From the NCBI GenBank assembly GCA_030427635.1, contig JAUIBA010000003.1, forward strand, positions 62,001-126,000: 64,000 bases of DNA, read 5' to 3'. A program made the position numbers and the translations under genes. Below the pieces are notes generated by a model. The model saw only the letters and a program-made list of their open reading frames with translations. It did not search any database and was not told the origin of the DNA. Below are positions 1-9,390 of this stretch, piece by piece. The stretch comes from Bacteroidia bacterium. GTDB lineage: Bacteria > Bacteroidota > Bacteroidia > Chitinophagales > Chitinophagaceae. How positions within the stretch are numbered: position 1 is the first letter of the stretch; the number at the start of each line of letters is the position of its first letter.

Positions 1-59
1 AGTGTGCCTATTACCATCCCGGTTATGCAACATTTTATTTTCATTCCGCTCATAGCCAT
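1..59 (-). CDS. 5' end of a hypothetical gene, cut by the window edge
   Basis: On the minus strand an ATG at 59 follows the stop of the gene ending at 69, with a purine-rich GGAAAG just upstream. It stays open to the window edge. A second in-frame ATG at 44 would give a start MKIKCCITG, which could be the beginning of a signal peptide. Too little is visible to name it, and it may not be a gene. Confidence 0.3.
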   Translation of the reverse strand, partial: MAMSGMKIKCCITGMVIGT

Positions 60-68
60 TTCTTTCCG

Positions 69-611
69 TCAGTTATCGGTTTTGTCTGTAGCATCTTCCC
101 ACCACAGTATATCCAGTGCATTTACATCTATAGCTTCCTGTACCAGATTACAGTATTGTTCAGGTATCCATGCATATAGCTTGCTGTTGCGCAGGCATAT
201 CCATGTATCTACCGGGGGCAGGTCTAGCTCATCAATAAATCCTTCCGACTCTGCTTCCGATGCCCCATCCGGTATAGCCTCAGTGTAGCTGCATACCAGC
301 ACTTTTCCCTTGTGGGGTGTGTCTGTTATTCCCTTTACCACTTCCTGCTTTATCTGTAGTTGCTGTAGCCATATATTGGCTATAGTCGTTTCGGTTACAT
401 CCCGGTCACGCCATTTTACATGCCCTCTCTCTTTGTAGATGCATCCATCCTGTTCATACCCGGTTGTTATGGTCCACCAGGTATCTCCCGTAGCAGAGCG
501 TAGTACTGCCGCGGCAGACTGATAGCCCCGTTCTGCAATCTGTATAGCACAGTATTGCTGTGTCAGTTGCCGCAGTTGGTCAAAGGTCAGTATGTCACCG
601 TTTGCGTCCAC
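69..611 (-). CDS. hypothetical protein, 180 aa
   Basis: The frame starts with GTG that shares one base with the TAG stop of hutU, so the two are probably co-transcribed and translationally coupled. The product is soluble, acidic towards the C-terminus and rich in Trp and Tyr (WWTITTGYE, WICLRN, LYAWIPEQY). It has no signal peptide or membrane segment. I do not recognise the family, and nothing in it resembles a known histidine-utilisation enzyme. Confidence 0.6.
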   Translation of the reverse strand: MDANGDILTFDQLRQLTQQYCAIQIAERGYQSAAAVLRSATGDTWWTITTGYEQDGCIYKERGHVKWRDRDVTETTIANIWLQQLQIKQEVVKGITDTPHKGKVLVCSYTEAIPDGASEAESEGFIDELDLPPVDTWICLRNSKLYAWIPEQYCNLVQEAIDVNALDILWWEDATDKTDN

Positions 612-2296
612 TACAGGTTCAGTCCATATTTATCTCCGGTTGCAATAGCTTCATCGTAGCCGGCATCTGCATGGCGTATCACACCCATTGCCGGGTCGTT
701 ATGCAGTACACGGCGCAGGCGCTCTTCCGCATCCTGTGTGCCGTCTGCCACTATCACCATACCGGCATGCAGGCTGTAGCCCATACCCACACCACCACCG
801 TGGTGAAAAGATACCCAGCTGGCACCGCCTGCGGTATTGATGAGCGCATTCAGTATGGGCCAGTCAGCCACAGCATCGCTACCGTCTTTCATAGCCTCTG
901 TCTCTCTGTTGGGCGATGCTACACTACCTGTGTCCAGGTGGTCACGACCTATCACGATTGGTGCTTTTACCTTACCTGTACGCACCAGCTCGTTAAACAG
1001 GAGTCCGGCCTTTTCACGGTCGCCCATACCCAGCCAGCATATACGTGCCGGCAGTCCCTGAAATGCTATGCGCTCTCTGGCCATGGTCAGCCAGCGGTGC
1101 AGTCCCTTATTTTCAGGGAATAGCTCCATCAGTGCCTTGTCTGTTGTATAAATATCTTCAGGGTCGCCACTCAGCGCCACCCAGCGGAAAGGTCCTTTAC
1201 CCTCGCAGAACAGTGGGCGTATATATGCAGGCACAAAACCAGGGAAACGGAAGGCATCTGCCACCCCACGTTTATCATGTGCCTGACCACGCAGGTTGTT
1301 TCCGTAGTCAAATGTGATAGCACCCCTGTCCATCAGCGTCAGCATCTGGCGCACATGGTGCGCCATAGTGTCCAGAGAGCGGCTTTCATATTCTGTGGGA
1401 TTAGCTTCACGCAGCACATTGGCCTCTGCCACAGTCATATGCTCAGGATAGTATCCTATCAGGGCATCGTGTGCCGATGTCTGGTCGGTCAGTGTATCCG
1501 GTGTTACATTGCGGTCTATCAGTCGCTGCAGCAGGTCCACCACATTGCAGCATACGCCTATAGAAAGGCGTTCGCCCTTTGCTTTCGCTTCCAGCGCCCA
1601 GTCTATGCCCTCATCTATATTGCTGGTCCACTTGTCCAGGTAGCGGGTTTCTATACGCTTCAGTATGCGCCATTCTTCCACTTCTGCAGCCAGGCATACA
1701 CCCTCATTCATGGTTATGGCCAGTGGCTGAGCGCCACCCATACCGCCCAGGCCTGCTGTTACATTCAGCGTGCCTTTCAGGGTGCCGCCATAGTGTTTGT
1801 CGGCCAGGCTCATGTAGGTTTCATAAGTACCCTGCACTATCCCCTGCGATCCTATATATATCCAGCTTCCCGCTGTCATCTGTCCATACATCATCAGGCC
1901 CTTGGCATCCAGCTCACGAAAGTGCTCCCATGTAGCCCATTTACCCACCAGATTACTGTTGGCTATCAGCACGCGTGGCGCATCCTTGTGCGAGCGCAGC
2001 ACACCTACCGGTTTGCCGCTCTGCACCATCAGGGTTTCATCCTCATTCAGGTTGCGCAGGCATTCCAGTATCTTGTCAAAGGCAGGCCAGTTACGTGCAG
2101 CCTTTCCTATACCACCATACACTACCAGGTCTTCAGGACGTTCTGCTACTTCCGGGTCCAGATTGTTCTGTATCATCCGGTAGGCAGCTTCTGTTACCCA
2201 GTTCTTACAGTTCAGCTCCGCACCCTTTGGTGCCCTTATCACACGATGTTGTGTATCCATATATGCGTATTTCTGTTTTCTTGTTTCGGTCTTCAA
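611..2296 (-). CDS. hutU: urocanate hydratase (urocanase)
   Basis: Cytoplasmic NAD-dependent enzyme that converts urocanate to 4-imidazolone-5-propionate, the second step of histidine degradation. The 561-aa length matches the family (about 555 aa). Recognisable blocks are the N-terminal [14 protein letters not shown], the nucleotide-fold stretch [14 protein letters not shown], the conserved [11 protein letters not shown] with its cysteine near residue 415, and the C-terminal [15 protein letters not shown]. No hutH, hutI or hutG lies in the window, so the pathway genes must be elsewhere or to the left. The downstream 180-aa gene overlaps its stop codon by one base. Confidence 0.97.
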   Translation of the reverse strand: MKTETRKQKYAYMDTQHRVIRAPKGAELNCKNWVTEAAYRMIQNNLDPEVAERPEDLVVYGGIGKAARNWPAFDKILECLRNLNEDETLMVQSGKPVGVLRSHKDAPRVLIANSNLVGKWATWEHFRELDAKGLMMYGQMTAGSWIYIGSQGIVQGTYETYMSLADKHYGGTLKGTLNVTAGLGGMGGAQPLAITMNEGVCLAAEVEEWRILKRIETRYLDKWTSNIDEGIDWALEAKAKGERLSIGVCCNVVDLLQRLIDRNVTPDTLTDQTSAHDALIGYYPEHMTVAEANVLREANPTEYESRSLDTMAHHVRQMLTLMDRGAITFDYGNNLRGQAHDKRGVADAFRFPGFVPAYIRPLFCEGKGPFRWVALSGDPEDIYTTDKALMELFPENKGLHRWLTMARERIAFQGLPARICWLGMGDREKAGLLFNELVRTGKVKAPIVIGRDHLDTGSVASPNRETEAMKDGSDAVADWPILNALINTAGGASWVSFHHGGGVGMGYSLHAGMVIVADGTQDAEERLRRVLHNDPAMGVIRHADAGYDEAIATGDKYGLNL

Positions 2297-2356
2297 AAAT
2301 AGGCCATAATTCGGCTACATCTATATTTTATTGTATGCCGCCACTAATGCTGGCAT

Positions 2357-2364
2357 TATTTTTG
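2357..2364 (+). promoter_or_regulatory. candidate -7 box (TAnnTTTG)
   Basis: TATTTTTG matches the Bacteroidota housekeeping -7 consensus and lies 25 bases before the ATG of the lipoprotein gene at 2390. A TTG at 2331-2333 could serve as -33, though the spacing is a little long. Confidence 0.4.
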
Positions 2365-2389
2365 CGCCTTATTCGGTAAATATATACTC

Positions 2390-2851
2390 ATGAAAAATAT
2401 CCGCACTTTATCCCTGTTCCTTCTTCTCCTTTCCTGTTTTAGTTGCAGGAAAAACGAAGATGCACGTATCATAACAGACCCTCCTCCTCCGACCACAGCC
2501 ACATCAGGTATGGGAGGCGCGCGCAACTGGCACCGTAGTCATTACTATTATGCAGAAGGGCTACATTATCCAACTCCGGTTTCTGAATCATGGACATTGC
2601 CCGATACTACTTTTGCACTCACTGTAGTAGACGATACTACTATCATGATTGGTACAAAACAATACGTGTTGGATACTATCGATGTTACTGCCGGTGTTCG
2701 ATATTTCGGGAGCGCTTTATTCTACTATTACTACTACTCCGGGAATGGCATCGCATATTTTTATGAGCAGGATAGTCTTGTTTGGTGTTATGGTACATAC
2801 CATCATACAAGTGACTTTATCCAGCAGCAGGACTTATGCTATTCATTCTGA
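2390..2851 (+). CDS. small lipoprotein, paralogue of the gene at 3337
   Basis: The 153-aa product starts with a hydrophobic signal ending in LLSCFSC-RKNE, a lipobox-like site, so it is probably a lipid-anchored envelope protein. The mature part shares clear blocks with the product at 3337-3780: MGG(A/T)R-WHRS, PDT(T/S)FALT(V/I)V-DTT, and (I/V)AYFYE-DSLVW. The two are therefore tandem-type paralogues split by one unrelated gene. Function unknown. The C-terminus is rich in Tyr and aromatic residues and has no catalytic-looking motif. Confidence 0.75.
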   Translation: MKNIRTLSLFLLLLSCFSCRKNEDARIITDPPPPTTATSGMGGARNWHRSHYYYAEGLHYPTPVSESWTLPDTTFALTVVDDTTIMIGTKQYVLDTIDVTAGVRYFGSALFYYYYYSGNGIAYFYEQDSLVWCYGTYHHTSDFIQQQDLCYSF

Positions 2852-2947
2852 TAGAGTTTGTAGCTATCGGGATAATGTAGTTTTGGTATTAAGCGTGTAT
2901 GTGAAGTGCATATTGCTGTATCTTACACCATACAGCAATCATACATC

Positions 2948-3283
2948 ATGCACTACTACCCACCGCACACCGTCCTTCGTCCCCGTCGTTACATACGCAG
3001 TATAGATGTATTGTATGATGGTGGTGCCAATGGCTTTTCTCTCGCCATGATAGATTGGGAGGGAACGCCACACATAGGCATCCGCTGGAATGTAGCCCAC
3101 AAAGAGCATTCCGATGAGCGCAAGCGCACCGGGCTGGATGTATGCCACGGCTCACCGGCTCCCGATGGCCGTCCGTCATGGTTCATCCTGCCACGGGAGC
3201 TGTTTCACCCATCCTTGTTCCATGCAGATAGTGAGCAGTTTATAAAAATGGTGGCAGAGTGGCATGCACGCCCTGCTCAATGA
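2948..3283 (+). CDS. hypothetical protein, about 111 aa
   Basis: I chose the ATG at 2948 (MHYYPPHTV) over the longer frame from 2906 because the upstream residues look non-coding. The visible core reads DVLYDGG-NGFSLAMIDWEG-PHIGIRWN, then a charged stretch and GRPSWFILPREL. This resembles an uncharacterised Bacteroidota protein type found as single small genes. It is soluble, has no signal, and sits between two paralogous lipoprotein genes without obvious functional connection. Confidence 0.6.
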   Translation: MHYYPPHTVLRPRRYIRSIDVLYDGGANGFSLAMIDWEGTPHIGIRWNVAHKEHSDERKRTGLDVCHGSPAPDGRPSWFILPRELFHPSLFHADSEQFIKMVAEWHARPAQ

Positions 3284-3336
3284 TTTCTATTATTTTGGCA
3301 TTATTATTGTGCTGTAAACACCGAAACTATATACCT

Positions 3337-3780
3337 ATGTACAAGATATCCCTCTTGCTGCTATCGTTATTTCTCGTTATCAGCTGTAGAAAAAATGAGC
3401 CTGTATTGCCACCCTCACCACCCGCTGCTCCGGCTCCCGTAGCTGATATGGGCGGTACCCGTCTCTGGCACAGAAGCTTTTATGATTATCATCAGTATCA
3501 TACAGATACAGTACCGGTTACCATATCCTATACCTATCCCGATACCTCATTTGCGTTAACGATAGTAAATGATACTACTGTGCTGCTGAAAGGTAAAAAC
3601 TATGTCTATGACCGTACCGATACGGCTCGCCGTGCGCGCTTCTTTGGCACCATATACACAGCATATGAGTACAATGCCGGTGAGGGTGTCGCCTACTTTT
3701 ATGAGCGGGATAGCCTTGTCTGGTTATACCGTATAGACTCCCGTTATGGTCGGATTCTTGAAACATGGCATACAGATTAA
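3337..3780 (+). CDS. small lipoprotein, paralogue of the gene at 2390
   Basis: The start at 3337 puts a signal peptide (MYKISLLLLSLFLVISC) with a lipobox cysteine at residue 17, followed by RKNEP and a proline-rich linker. The rest aligns block by block with the 153-aa lipoprotein at 2390 (WHRSFYDY, TYPDTSFALTIVNDTT, VAYFYERDSLVWLY). Role unknown, probably an envelope lipoprotein. The TAA stop is also the first arm of the hairpin at 3778-3807. Confidence 0.72.
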   Translation: MYKISLLLLSLFLVISCRKNEPVLPPSPPAAPAPVADMGGTRLWHRSFYDYHQYHTDTVPVTISYTYPDTSFALTIVNDTTVLLKGKNYVYDRTDTARRARFFGTIYTAYEYNAGEGVAYFYERDSLVWLYRIDSRYGRILETWHTD

Positions 3781-3807
3781 TGGAGTAACAAAGTAGTTAC
3801 TCCATTA
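3778..3807. terminator. bidirectional hairpin between convergent genes
   Basis: A perfect 12-bp stem TAATGGAGTAAC / GTTACTCCATTA with a 6-base loop begins inside the stop codon of the lipoprotein gene. It faces the 3' end of the pirin gene. No long T tract follows, so efficiency is uncertain. Confidence 0.65.
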
Positions 3808-3846
3808 TGCATATTATTACGCCCGTTATTACTGTGTGATGGTATC

Positions 3847-4824
3847 CTAATCTTTCAGAAACCCGAACTTCCCTGCATTATAGTCTGCTATGGCCTGGTG
3901 TATTTCATCTTCTGTATTCATTACAAAAGGCCCGTAGCTCACATATGGCTCATTCAGTGGCTGGCCACTCAGCACCAGCAGTACCGTATTTTTATGAGCT
4001 TTGATGTGTATATCACCGGCCTCATTCTTTAGCTGCACATAGTGGTTTTCGGGAGCCTCATGTCCGTTTATATTTACACCGCCATCCACTATCAGTATGC
4101 CGGTATTGAAGTTGCCCGGCACCTCAAAGCGGAAGTCGGCTCCTGCATTCAGGTGCATATCATACATATGTACTGGGGAGAAGGTGCTGGCTATGCCTTT
4201 CACACCCTTATACTCGCCGGCCACCACATATACTGTACCCATGTTGCCCGGCAGGTGTACGGTAGGCTTTTCCGTATGCACTATACTCTGGTACTTTGCC
4301 GGGGTCATTTTATGCGCTTTGGGCAGGTTTATCCATAACTGCAGCATTTCAAATGCGCCGCCCGTTTTGGTATACGTCTGCTCATGATATTCTTTGTGCA
4401 GCACACCGCCTCCGGCGGTCATCCATTGTATATCTCCCGGTTTTATAATACCATGGTTACCCTTGCTGTCATGATGTTCTACCGCACCTTTGTAGGCAAA
4501 TGTGATGGTCTCTATACCCCGGTGCGGATGCACACCCACACCCCTCGATATTTCAGAGGGCGGATAGCTTACCTCGGCATTGAAGTCCAGCAGAAAGAAA
4601 GGACTCATTCGCTCCTCAAAGCCGCGCCCGTTAGGGAAGAAGTTCATTACTTTGAATCCATTCCCCACCATATGGGTATTGGTGGGGGAGAGTACACCCT
4701 CCACGCCTCTGTATCCTGCTGTGCTTACCGCAGCGGCTGCCCGTATAGGCGATGTAAATGCCGACTGTACCCAGGCCAGTGCGCTGGCAAATACTCCCTT
4801 GCGTATGAATTCTTTTCTTTCCAT
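3847..4824 (-). CDS. pirin family protein with N-terminal export-like signal
   Basis: Bicupin of the pirin family, about 325 aa. The N-terminal cupin carries the metal-site motifs HPHRG and GGGVLHKEYH, and the C-terminal pirin domain includes the late GPFVMNTEDEIHQAIADY block. I chose the ATG at 4824 (MERKEFIRKG). The frame extends to a TTG at 4851, but the ATG gives a start resembling a Tat/Sec-type signal (RKEFIRKG, then a hydrophobic run ending about residue 30). Many pirins are cytoplasmic, so an exported form is a point of interest. Some pirins are quercetin dioxygenases; the substrate here is unknown. Confidence 0.9.
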   Translation of the reverse strand: MERKEFIRKGVFASALAWVQSAFTSPIRAAAAVSTAGYRGVEGVLSPTNTHMVGNGFKVMNFFPNGRGFEERMSPFFLLDFNAEVSYPPSEISRGVGVHPHRGIETITFAYKGAVEHHDSKGNHGIIKPGDIQWMTAGGGVLHKEYHEQTYTKTGGAFEMLQLWINLPKAHKMTPAKYQSIVHTEKPTVHLPGNMGTVYVVAGEYKGVKGIASTFSPVHMYDMHLNAGADFRFEVPGNFNTGILIVDGGVNINGHEAPENHYVQLKNEAGDIHIKAHKNTVLLVLSGQPLNEPYVSYGPFVMNTEDEIHQAIADYNAGKFGFLKD

Positions 4825-4951
4825 GTCAATGCTTTTTGAGATGTTACTCAAATTTACATACTAAATCTCATAAATGAATGTATGTACATCTAATAGTGGC
4901 ATTGTCTTAATCTATATAATATGAAGTATGCTTGCGGTATGGTAAGTGGCG

Positions 4952-5386
4952 CTATGGTGCAGCCACATTAAATGTACCACTGTATATAATACCATCTGTA
5001 CCTGTATAGCTGAAGGAGCCTGCTAAGTCTGGCGATATGGATGTAAGGGTAATGGTTCCTGTGGTTGATGTTATCCTTGTACTACCATTCTGGTAGAGGG
5101 CTCCTGTTTCCCCACTCATGGTAATAACACCTGTAGCGCCGGTATACGGATTCAGATGCAGCGTTATATTACGCCCACTGGCATCTTCACCCCATATATC
5201 CACTTTTGCCCCGGTTGCTCCTGCTGCTCCGGTTTCACTTCCTGCTACAGAAAACGTCCCCACAGTACTGGATGTAGCAGAAAAATAATGTGCCGATGTT
5301 GTTTTGGCTGCGGTATCTTTTTTACATCCGGTCAAACCGGAAAATATGGCAAAAGCCAGAATCGGAAGGAGCATGTGCTTTTTCAT
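4952..5386 (-). CDS. small putative lipoprotein, 144 aa
   Basis: The N-terminus MKKHMLLPILAFAIFSGLTGCKK is a clear lipoprotein signal with Cys at position 21. The mature part is low in charge and rich in Gly, Ser and Thr with many short beta-type repeats (TGATG, TGTITLTS). A beta-sandwich envelope lipoprotein fits this. No named family recognised. Confidence 0.7.
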   Translation of the reverse strand: MKKHMLLPILAFAIFSGLTGCKKDTAAKTTSAHYFSATSSTVGTFSVAGSETGAAGATGAKVDIWGEDASGRNITLHLNPYTGATGVITMSGETGALYQNGSTRITSTTGTITLTSISPDLAGSFSYTGTDGIIYSGTFNVAAP

Positions 5387-6153
5387 ATCTATATATCAGG
5401 TGTTTGTTATTATTAAAGACGGCTAATATTTACCCTACGTTTGAATGTCGCAGATTTTATATTGAATATAAGTGGTGTAATGCCCACACGTATTTAGGTC
5501 TGCCGGAATATGGGTCAACGTTTTTTTATGATATGCGCCATACAGGGATATCATATTTCTATTATTTGGTCCTTTTTATGGGTTGTGGCAAATTGCATGT
5601 AGGTATTCGGTTATTTCCGTATTCGTATGTCTTTTGCAGTACCAGGCATCATGTATACCACATATTTACCTGCTTTCCTAAGTCGTATATATCAGCACTA
5701 TGGTTTGTGGGAGTTGTGTCATATGGTAAAAAACACGCGAGCAATTTTTGTAACCTTTTTGTGAAGTTTTGTATTGTTGGTGGTTGTTTTGTTTGTTGAT
5801 TATCAGTATTTTATATGGTTTGGTGTCGTGGTGCAAATAAAACTTCCCACTCTGGTAAAATTGAGAGATTGGCGAGTTCTGTTTATGTCTCACCTGTTGT
5901 TGTCTGGCCGCAGAAATGCGCCTTCTCATGCTGTAGCACCGCCGCCGCCGCCGGGGTTGAAAGGGTCAGGTTTTGAATTCGCGTACAGGCCATTTTTTCA
6001 CATTCTCACATTATCCATACCTTTGCACCAGATATTTATTCCAGCCTTTTTAGTGTCGGGCATGCATTGTCCGGCTATTTACCTTCGACCACCATATCGG
6101 GTTTATACAGGACACTATGGGGTTTGTAACAGGTTAAATACATAATTAAAAAA
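5387..6153. other. intergenic region, no gene seen
   Basis: These 767 bases between a minus-strand lipoprotein and the DEAD-box helicase hold only unconvincing open frames with T-rich, phenylalanine- and tyrosine-heavy translations. AT content rises around 5700-5830. The last 30 bases before the helicase ATG are A-rich, typical of Bacteroidota leaders. A long 5' leader for the helicase is possible; I see no clear riboswitch or RNA gene. Confidence 0.5.
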
Positions 6154-7722
6154 ATGACATTTAATGATCTGGGCCTTATAGAGCCCATTCTCGGCGCATT
6201 GGAGACAGAGGGATACAAAACACCTACTCCTATTCAGCAGCAGGCCATACCTATAGTATTACAGCAGCGCGATGTACTGGGCTGTGCACAGACGGGTACC
6301 GGTAAGACCGCAGCATTTGCTATACCCATATTACAGTTACTCACACAGGTACATGCCGAGCGGGTTCATCACCGTATCAAAGTACTGGTACTTACGCCCA
6401 CACGTGAGCTGGCAATACAGATAGCCGATAGCTTTGCTGCATATGGTCGCAATCTGAAATTGCGTAGCATGGTTATTTTCGGAGGGGTTTCCCAGGTACC
6501 TCAGGTACAGGAGCTCAAGCGGGGAGTAGATATACTCATTGCTACTCCGGGCCGTCTGCTCGATCTTATGCAGCAGGGGTATATCTCTATTTCAGACCTC
6601 AGCATTTTTGTGCTGGACGAGGCCGATCGTATGCTGGATATGGGATTCATTCACGATGTGAAGAAGGTAATTGCAAAACTACCGGCACAGCGGCAGACAC
6701 TGTTTTTCAGTGCCACTATGCCACCCGAGATACAGAACCTGGCCAATACCATCCTTACCCGGCCGGAGCGTATTGAGGTAACTCCGGTATCCTCTACTGC
6801 CGAAACGATTACGCAGTCTGTTTACTTCGTAGATAAGCCCAATAAGCGGCATCTGCTTAAGCATGTATTGCAGGATGAGTCTATAACACGTGTACTGGTA
6901 TTTACCCGTACCAAGCATGGTGCAGATCGTGTGGCAAGAGACCTTACCCGCTCAGGCATAAAGGCAGAAGCCATACATGGCGATAAGTCGCAGAATGCCC
7001 GTCAGCGTGCCCTTGGTAATTTTAAAGACCATAAAATACGGGCGCTCATTGCTACTGATATTGCAGCACGAGGCATTGATGTAGATGACCTTACGCACGT
7101 TATCAACTTTGAGATACCTGAGGTGCCGGAGACATATGTACACCGCATCGGTCGTACGGGAAGGGCAGGTGCCAGTGGCACGGCTATCTCTTTCTGCGAT
7201 GCTGAAGAGCGTGCCGATCTGAAGAATATTATCAAACTAATAGGTCGTCAGATACCTGTAGTGGAGGAGCACCCTTTCCCACTGGGTTCGGCACAAGTGC
7301 CGGAAACGCCTCCACAACCTGTGCAGCAGCAGCGTGGGCGTAATAATGGACATCAGAAAGGGGCACAGCAGCATAAAAAACAGCAGCACAAAGACAGGAA
7401 CAATGGGCAGGGAGATGCCCGGCCGCAAGCTGAAAAACAACAGCAGCAAAAGCCGGCAGCTCAGTCACAGCAGGCTCCTGATGCAAGGCCGGCACAGCAG
7501 TCTGTTCATACCGCACAGCAGCAGGCCAAAAGACATAATAACGAGACCCGGAAAGAACAGCACCAGCAGAAACGTCATAACAGGCATCATGCTGAAAAAA
7601 CAGAGCAGCAACCGGTTAAGAGTACGCCACCACAGGAGCGTAAAGACAACACGCCTAAAAAGGCAGAGTCACCACAGCGTCCATTCCGGCTCGATCTGGA
7701 TGATGTTGACTTATCCTGGTAA
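6154..7722 (+). CDS. rhlE: DEAD-box RNA helicase, RhlE-like, with long basic Q/H-rich tail
   Basis: ATP-dependent RNA helicase, probably acting on structured RNA or ribosome assembly. All core motifs are visible: Q motif (TPTPIQQQAIP), motif I AQTGTGKT, Ia PTRELA, Ib TPGR, II DEAD, III SAT, V ATDIAARGID, and VI HRIGRTGRAG. The helicase core fills residues 1 to about 380. The last 140 residues are a low-complexity Gln/His/Lys/Arg-rich tail, a typical RNA-binding extension in this family. It ends just before the convergent Smr-domain gene. Confidence 0.95.
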   Translation: MTFNDLGLIEPILGALETEGYKTPTPIQQQAIPIVLQQRDVLGCAQTGTGKTAAFAIPILQLLTQVHAERVHHRIKVLVLTPTRELAIQIADSFAAYGRNLKLRSMVIFGGVSQVPQVQELKRGVDILIATPGRLLDLMQQGYISISDLSIFVLDEADRMLDMGFIHDVKKVIAKLPAQRQTLFFSATMPPEIQNLANTILTRPERIEVTPVSSTAETITQSVYFVDKPNKRHLLKHVLQDESITRVLVFTRTKHGADRVARDLTRSGIKAEAIHGDKSQNARQRALGNFKDHKIRALIATDIAARGIDVDDLTHVINFEIPEVPETYVHRIGRTGRAGASGTAISFCDAEERADLKNIIKLIGRQIPVVEEHPFPLGSAQVPETPPQPVQQQRGRNNGHQKGAQQHKKQQHKDRNNGQGDARPQAEKQQQQKPAAQSQQAPDARPAQQSVHTAQQQAKRHNNETRKEQHQQKRHNRHHAEKTEQQPVKSTPPQERKDNTPKKAESPQRPFRLDLDDVDLSW

Positions 7723-7730
7723 GGTGATAT

Positions 7731-8723
7731 TTACCGGTATTTGAATGTTACTTCTGTAGCGCCAAAACCGTATTTACCGCTCCACTCGTTTTTGTAGCGG
7801 GCTACTTCAGGTGTTGCTTTTAGTATGGCATGTACCTCGTCGCGTAGTTTGCCCTTGCCCAGTCCATGTATTACTATCATACGTTCCTGATGGTGTACTA
7901 TGGCGAGGTGCAGGTATCGCTCCAGGGTATCCAGCTGTATCTTTATTATCTCCGCGTTCGATAGTCCGCGCCAGTTACTGCGCAATTGCTCTATGTGGAG
8001 GTCCACAAGCTGTTTGGGTGGTTCTGTCTGCAGGTTTTGTGCTGGTGTAGGCAGCGGCTGTATTTTTATAGGTGGCGGCACAAAAGGTTCTTCCTTTTCA
8101 GGCTCTTTCAGTTCATTGGCCAGCAGATAGCTGAATGATGATTCTTTACCGGCCATGATAGCAGTAATATGCTCAAACAGTTTTGCCGGTTTTATACGCA
8201 GCACCCCTCCTGCCTCTTTGTTGTCTGGTCCCTTCAGGCTCCAGTTCAGCCGGGGCTGGTCGTTCATGTCACCATAGGGAATGCTGTGCAGGTATAAGTT
8301 CCCAAAACTGTGCAGCATCCCTTCGTGCCGGAAGAGGGAGCGGTCCACTATACGGGCATCATAGGTGAATTTTACATTCACAGGTAGCTCATTTATCAGA
8401 AACACTTTTATATGGCTTACCACATCTTCCATATCCTCCGTCCTGAACTCAGGGATAAAGGAAAGGTAAGCCCCTGTAGCCATTCTTTTAGCGTTGGGGG
8501 GTAGTTTCTCTACCGGTAGCTGTTCTGGTATAAATGCTTTACGCTGCGTTGGGGCCTTTTGTGTAAACCATTTCAGATACGGATGATCCATCTCCTCCAT
8601 ATACACGGGGAATATGGTACCGTTCACATCTACCTCGGCCATTTGTTTATTGATTACAGCTACCACGCGACCTTCCTCGCCGGTACGCTTCAGCACCACT
8701 TTATCACCTGGGGAAAACTTCAT
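7731..8723 (-). CDS. DUF2027 / Smr domain protein
   Basis: The first 70 residues form a Tudor/KOW-like segment (FSPGDKVVLKRTGEEGRVVAV). The middle matches the DUF2027 type, and the last 85 residues are a Smr (MutS2 C-terminal) domain with VDLHIEQL and the GKGKLRDEVHAIL motif, preceded by HGLG. Smr domains nick branched DNA or cleave RNA; the role of this Bacteroidota architecture is not established. It lies 8 bases downstream of rdgB on the same strand, so they probably share a transcript. Confidence 0.88.
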   Translation of the reverse strand: MKFSPGDKVVLKRTGEEGRVVAVINKQMAEVDVNGTIFPVYMEEMDHPYLKWFTQKAPTQRKAFIPEQLPVEKLPPNAKRMATGAYLSFIPEFRTEDMEDVVSHIKVFLINELPVNVKFTYDARIVDRSLFRHEGMLHSFGNLYLHSIPYGDMNDQPRLNWSLKGPDNKEAGGVLRIKPAKLFEHITAIMAGKESSFSYLLANELKEPEKEEPFVPPPIKIQPLPTPAQNLQTEPPKQLVDLHIEQLRSNWRGLSNAEIIKIQLDTLERYLHLAIVHHQERMIVIHGLGKGKLRDEVHAILKATPEVARYKNEWSGKYGFGATEVTFKYR

Positions 8724-8730
8724 AATGTTA

Positions 8731-9327
8731 TTATTTATTTCCGGTCACACTTTGAATGAAGTCAACCATTTTTCTTACCGCTTTACCTCTGTGGCTGATG
8801 CTGTTTTTTACTTCCGGCGGCAGTTCTGCAAATGTTTGCTGGTAGCCTTCCGGCGCAAATATCGGGTCATAGCCAAAACCACCTGTACCATGTTTTTCCC
8901 TCAGTATTGTACCATCACATTTCCCTTCAAAGTAGTTCATTTCTCCATCCCATATCAGGCATATCACAGCTTTGTAGTAGGCGCTTCTGTCTTCAGCATC
9001 TTTCATGTTGCTCAGTACCAGTTGCAGGTTAGCTTCATCATCTCTGCTGCCACTATAGTGGGCGCTGTCCACGCCGGGCTTGCCTTCCAGGTAGCTCACG
9101 CATATACCGCTGTCATCTGCCAGTACATTCAGCCCGGTATATTTGTGTATTGTTTCTGCCTTTATCAGTGCATTCTCTTCAAAGGTCTGAAACGGTTCGG
9201 GTATCTCTTGTGTAAAGCCCACATCGCTCAGCGAGAGTAACTCCACATTGGTTATCATCTGTCGCAACTCGTTTATTTTCCCTTTGTTGTTTGATGCTAT
9301 TACCAGCCTGTGTTCACTCGTATCCAT
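8731..9327 (-). CDS. rdgB: non-canonical purine NTP pyrophosphatase (dITP/XTP)
   Basis: Ham1/RdgB family enzyme that hydrolyses dITP, XTP and related nucleotides to monophosphates, keeping damaged purines out of DNA and RNA. The 198-aa length fits the family. Diagnostic motifs are the N-terminal ASNNKGKINELRQM, the metal-binding ADDSGI, GFGYDPIF near residue 150, and the C-terminal SHRGKA. It starts opposite the SAM-hydroxide adenosyltransferase gene with a short divergent promoter region. Confidence 0.96.
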   Translation of the reverse strand: MDTSEHRLVIASNNKGKINELRQMITNVELLSLSDVGFTQEIPEPFQTFEENALIKAETIHKYTGLNVLADDSGICVSYLEGKPGVDSAHYSGSRDDEANLQLVLSNMKDAEDRSAYYKAVICLIWDGEMNYFEGKCDGTILREKHGTGGFGYDPIFAPEGYQQTFAELPPEVKNSISHRGKAVRKMVDFIQSVTGNK

Positions 9328-9390
9328 ACTTCAAAAGTACAGACTAATGCAGATAGGTTTGTACTTTTGTTCTCTCCTTACCGTCTGTCT

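Noticed and set aside
1277-2302. Long plus-strand frame of 341 codons opposite hutU
   Set aside because: Translation is His/Tyr/Cys-rich with no motif and lies fully antisense to a well-supported enzyme gene; a shadow of its codon bias.
5290-5799. Plus-strand frame of 169 codons in the gap before the helicase
   Set aside because: Overlaps the lipoprotein gene start, is Phe/Tyr/Cys-rich and has no recognisable domain or leader.
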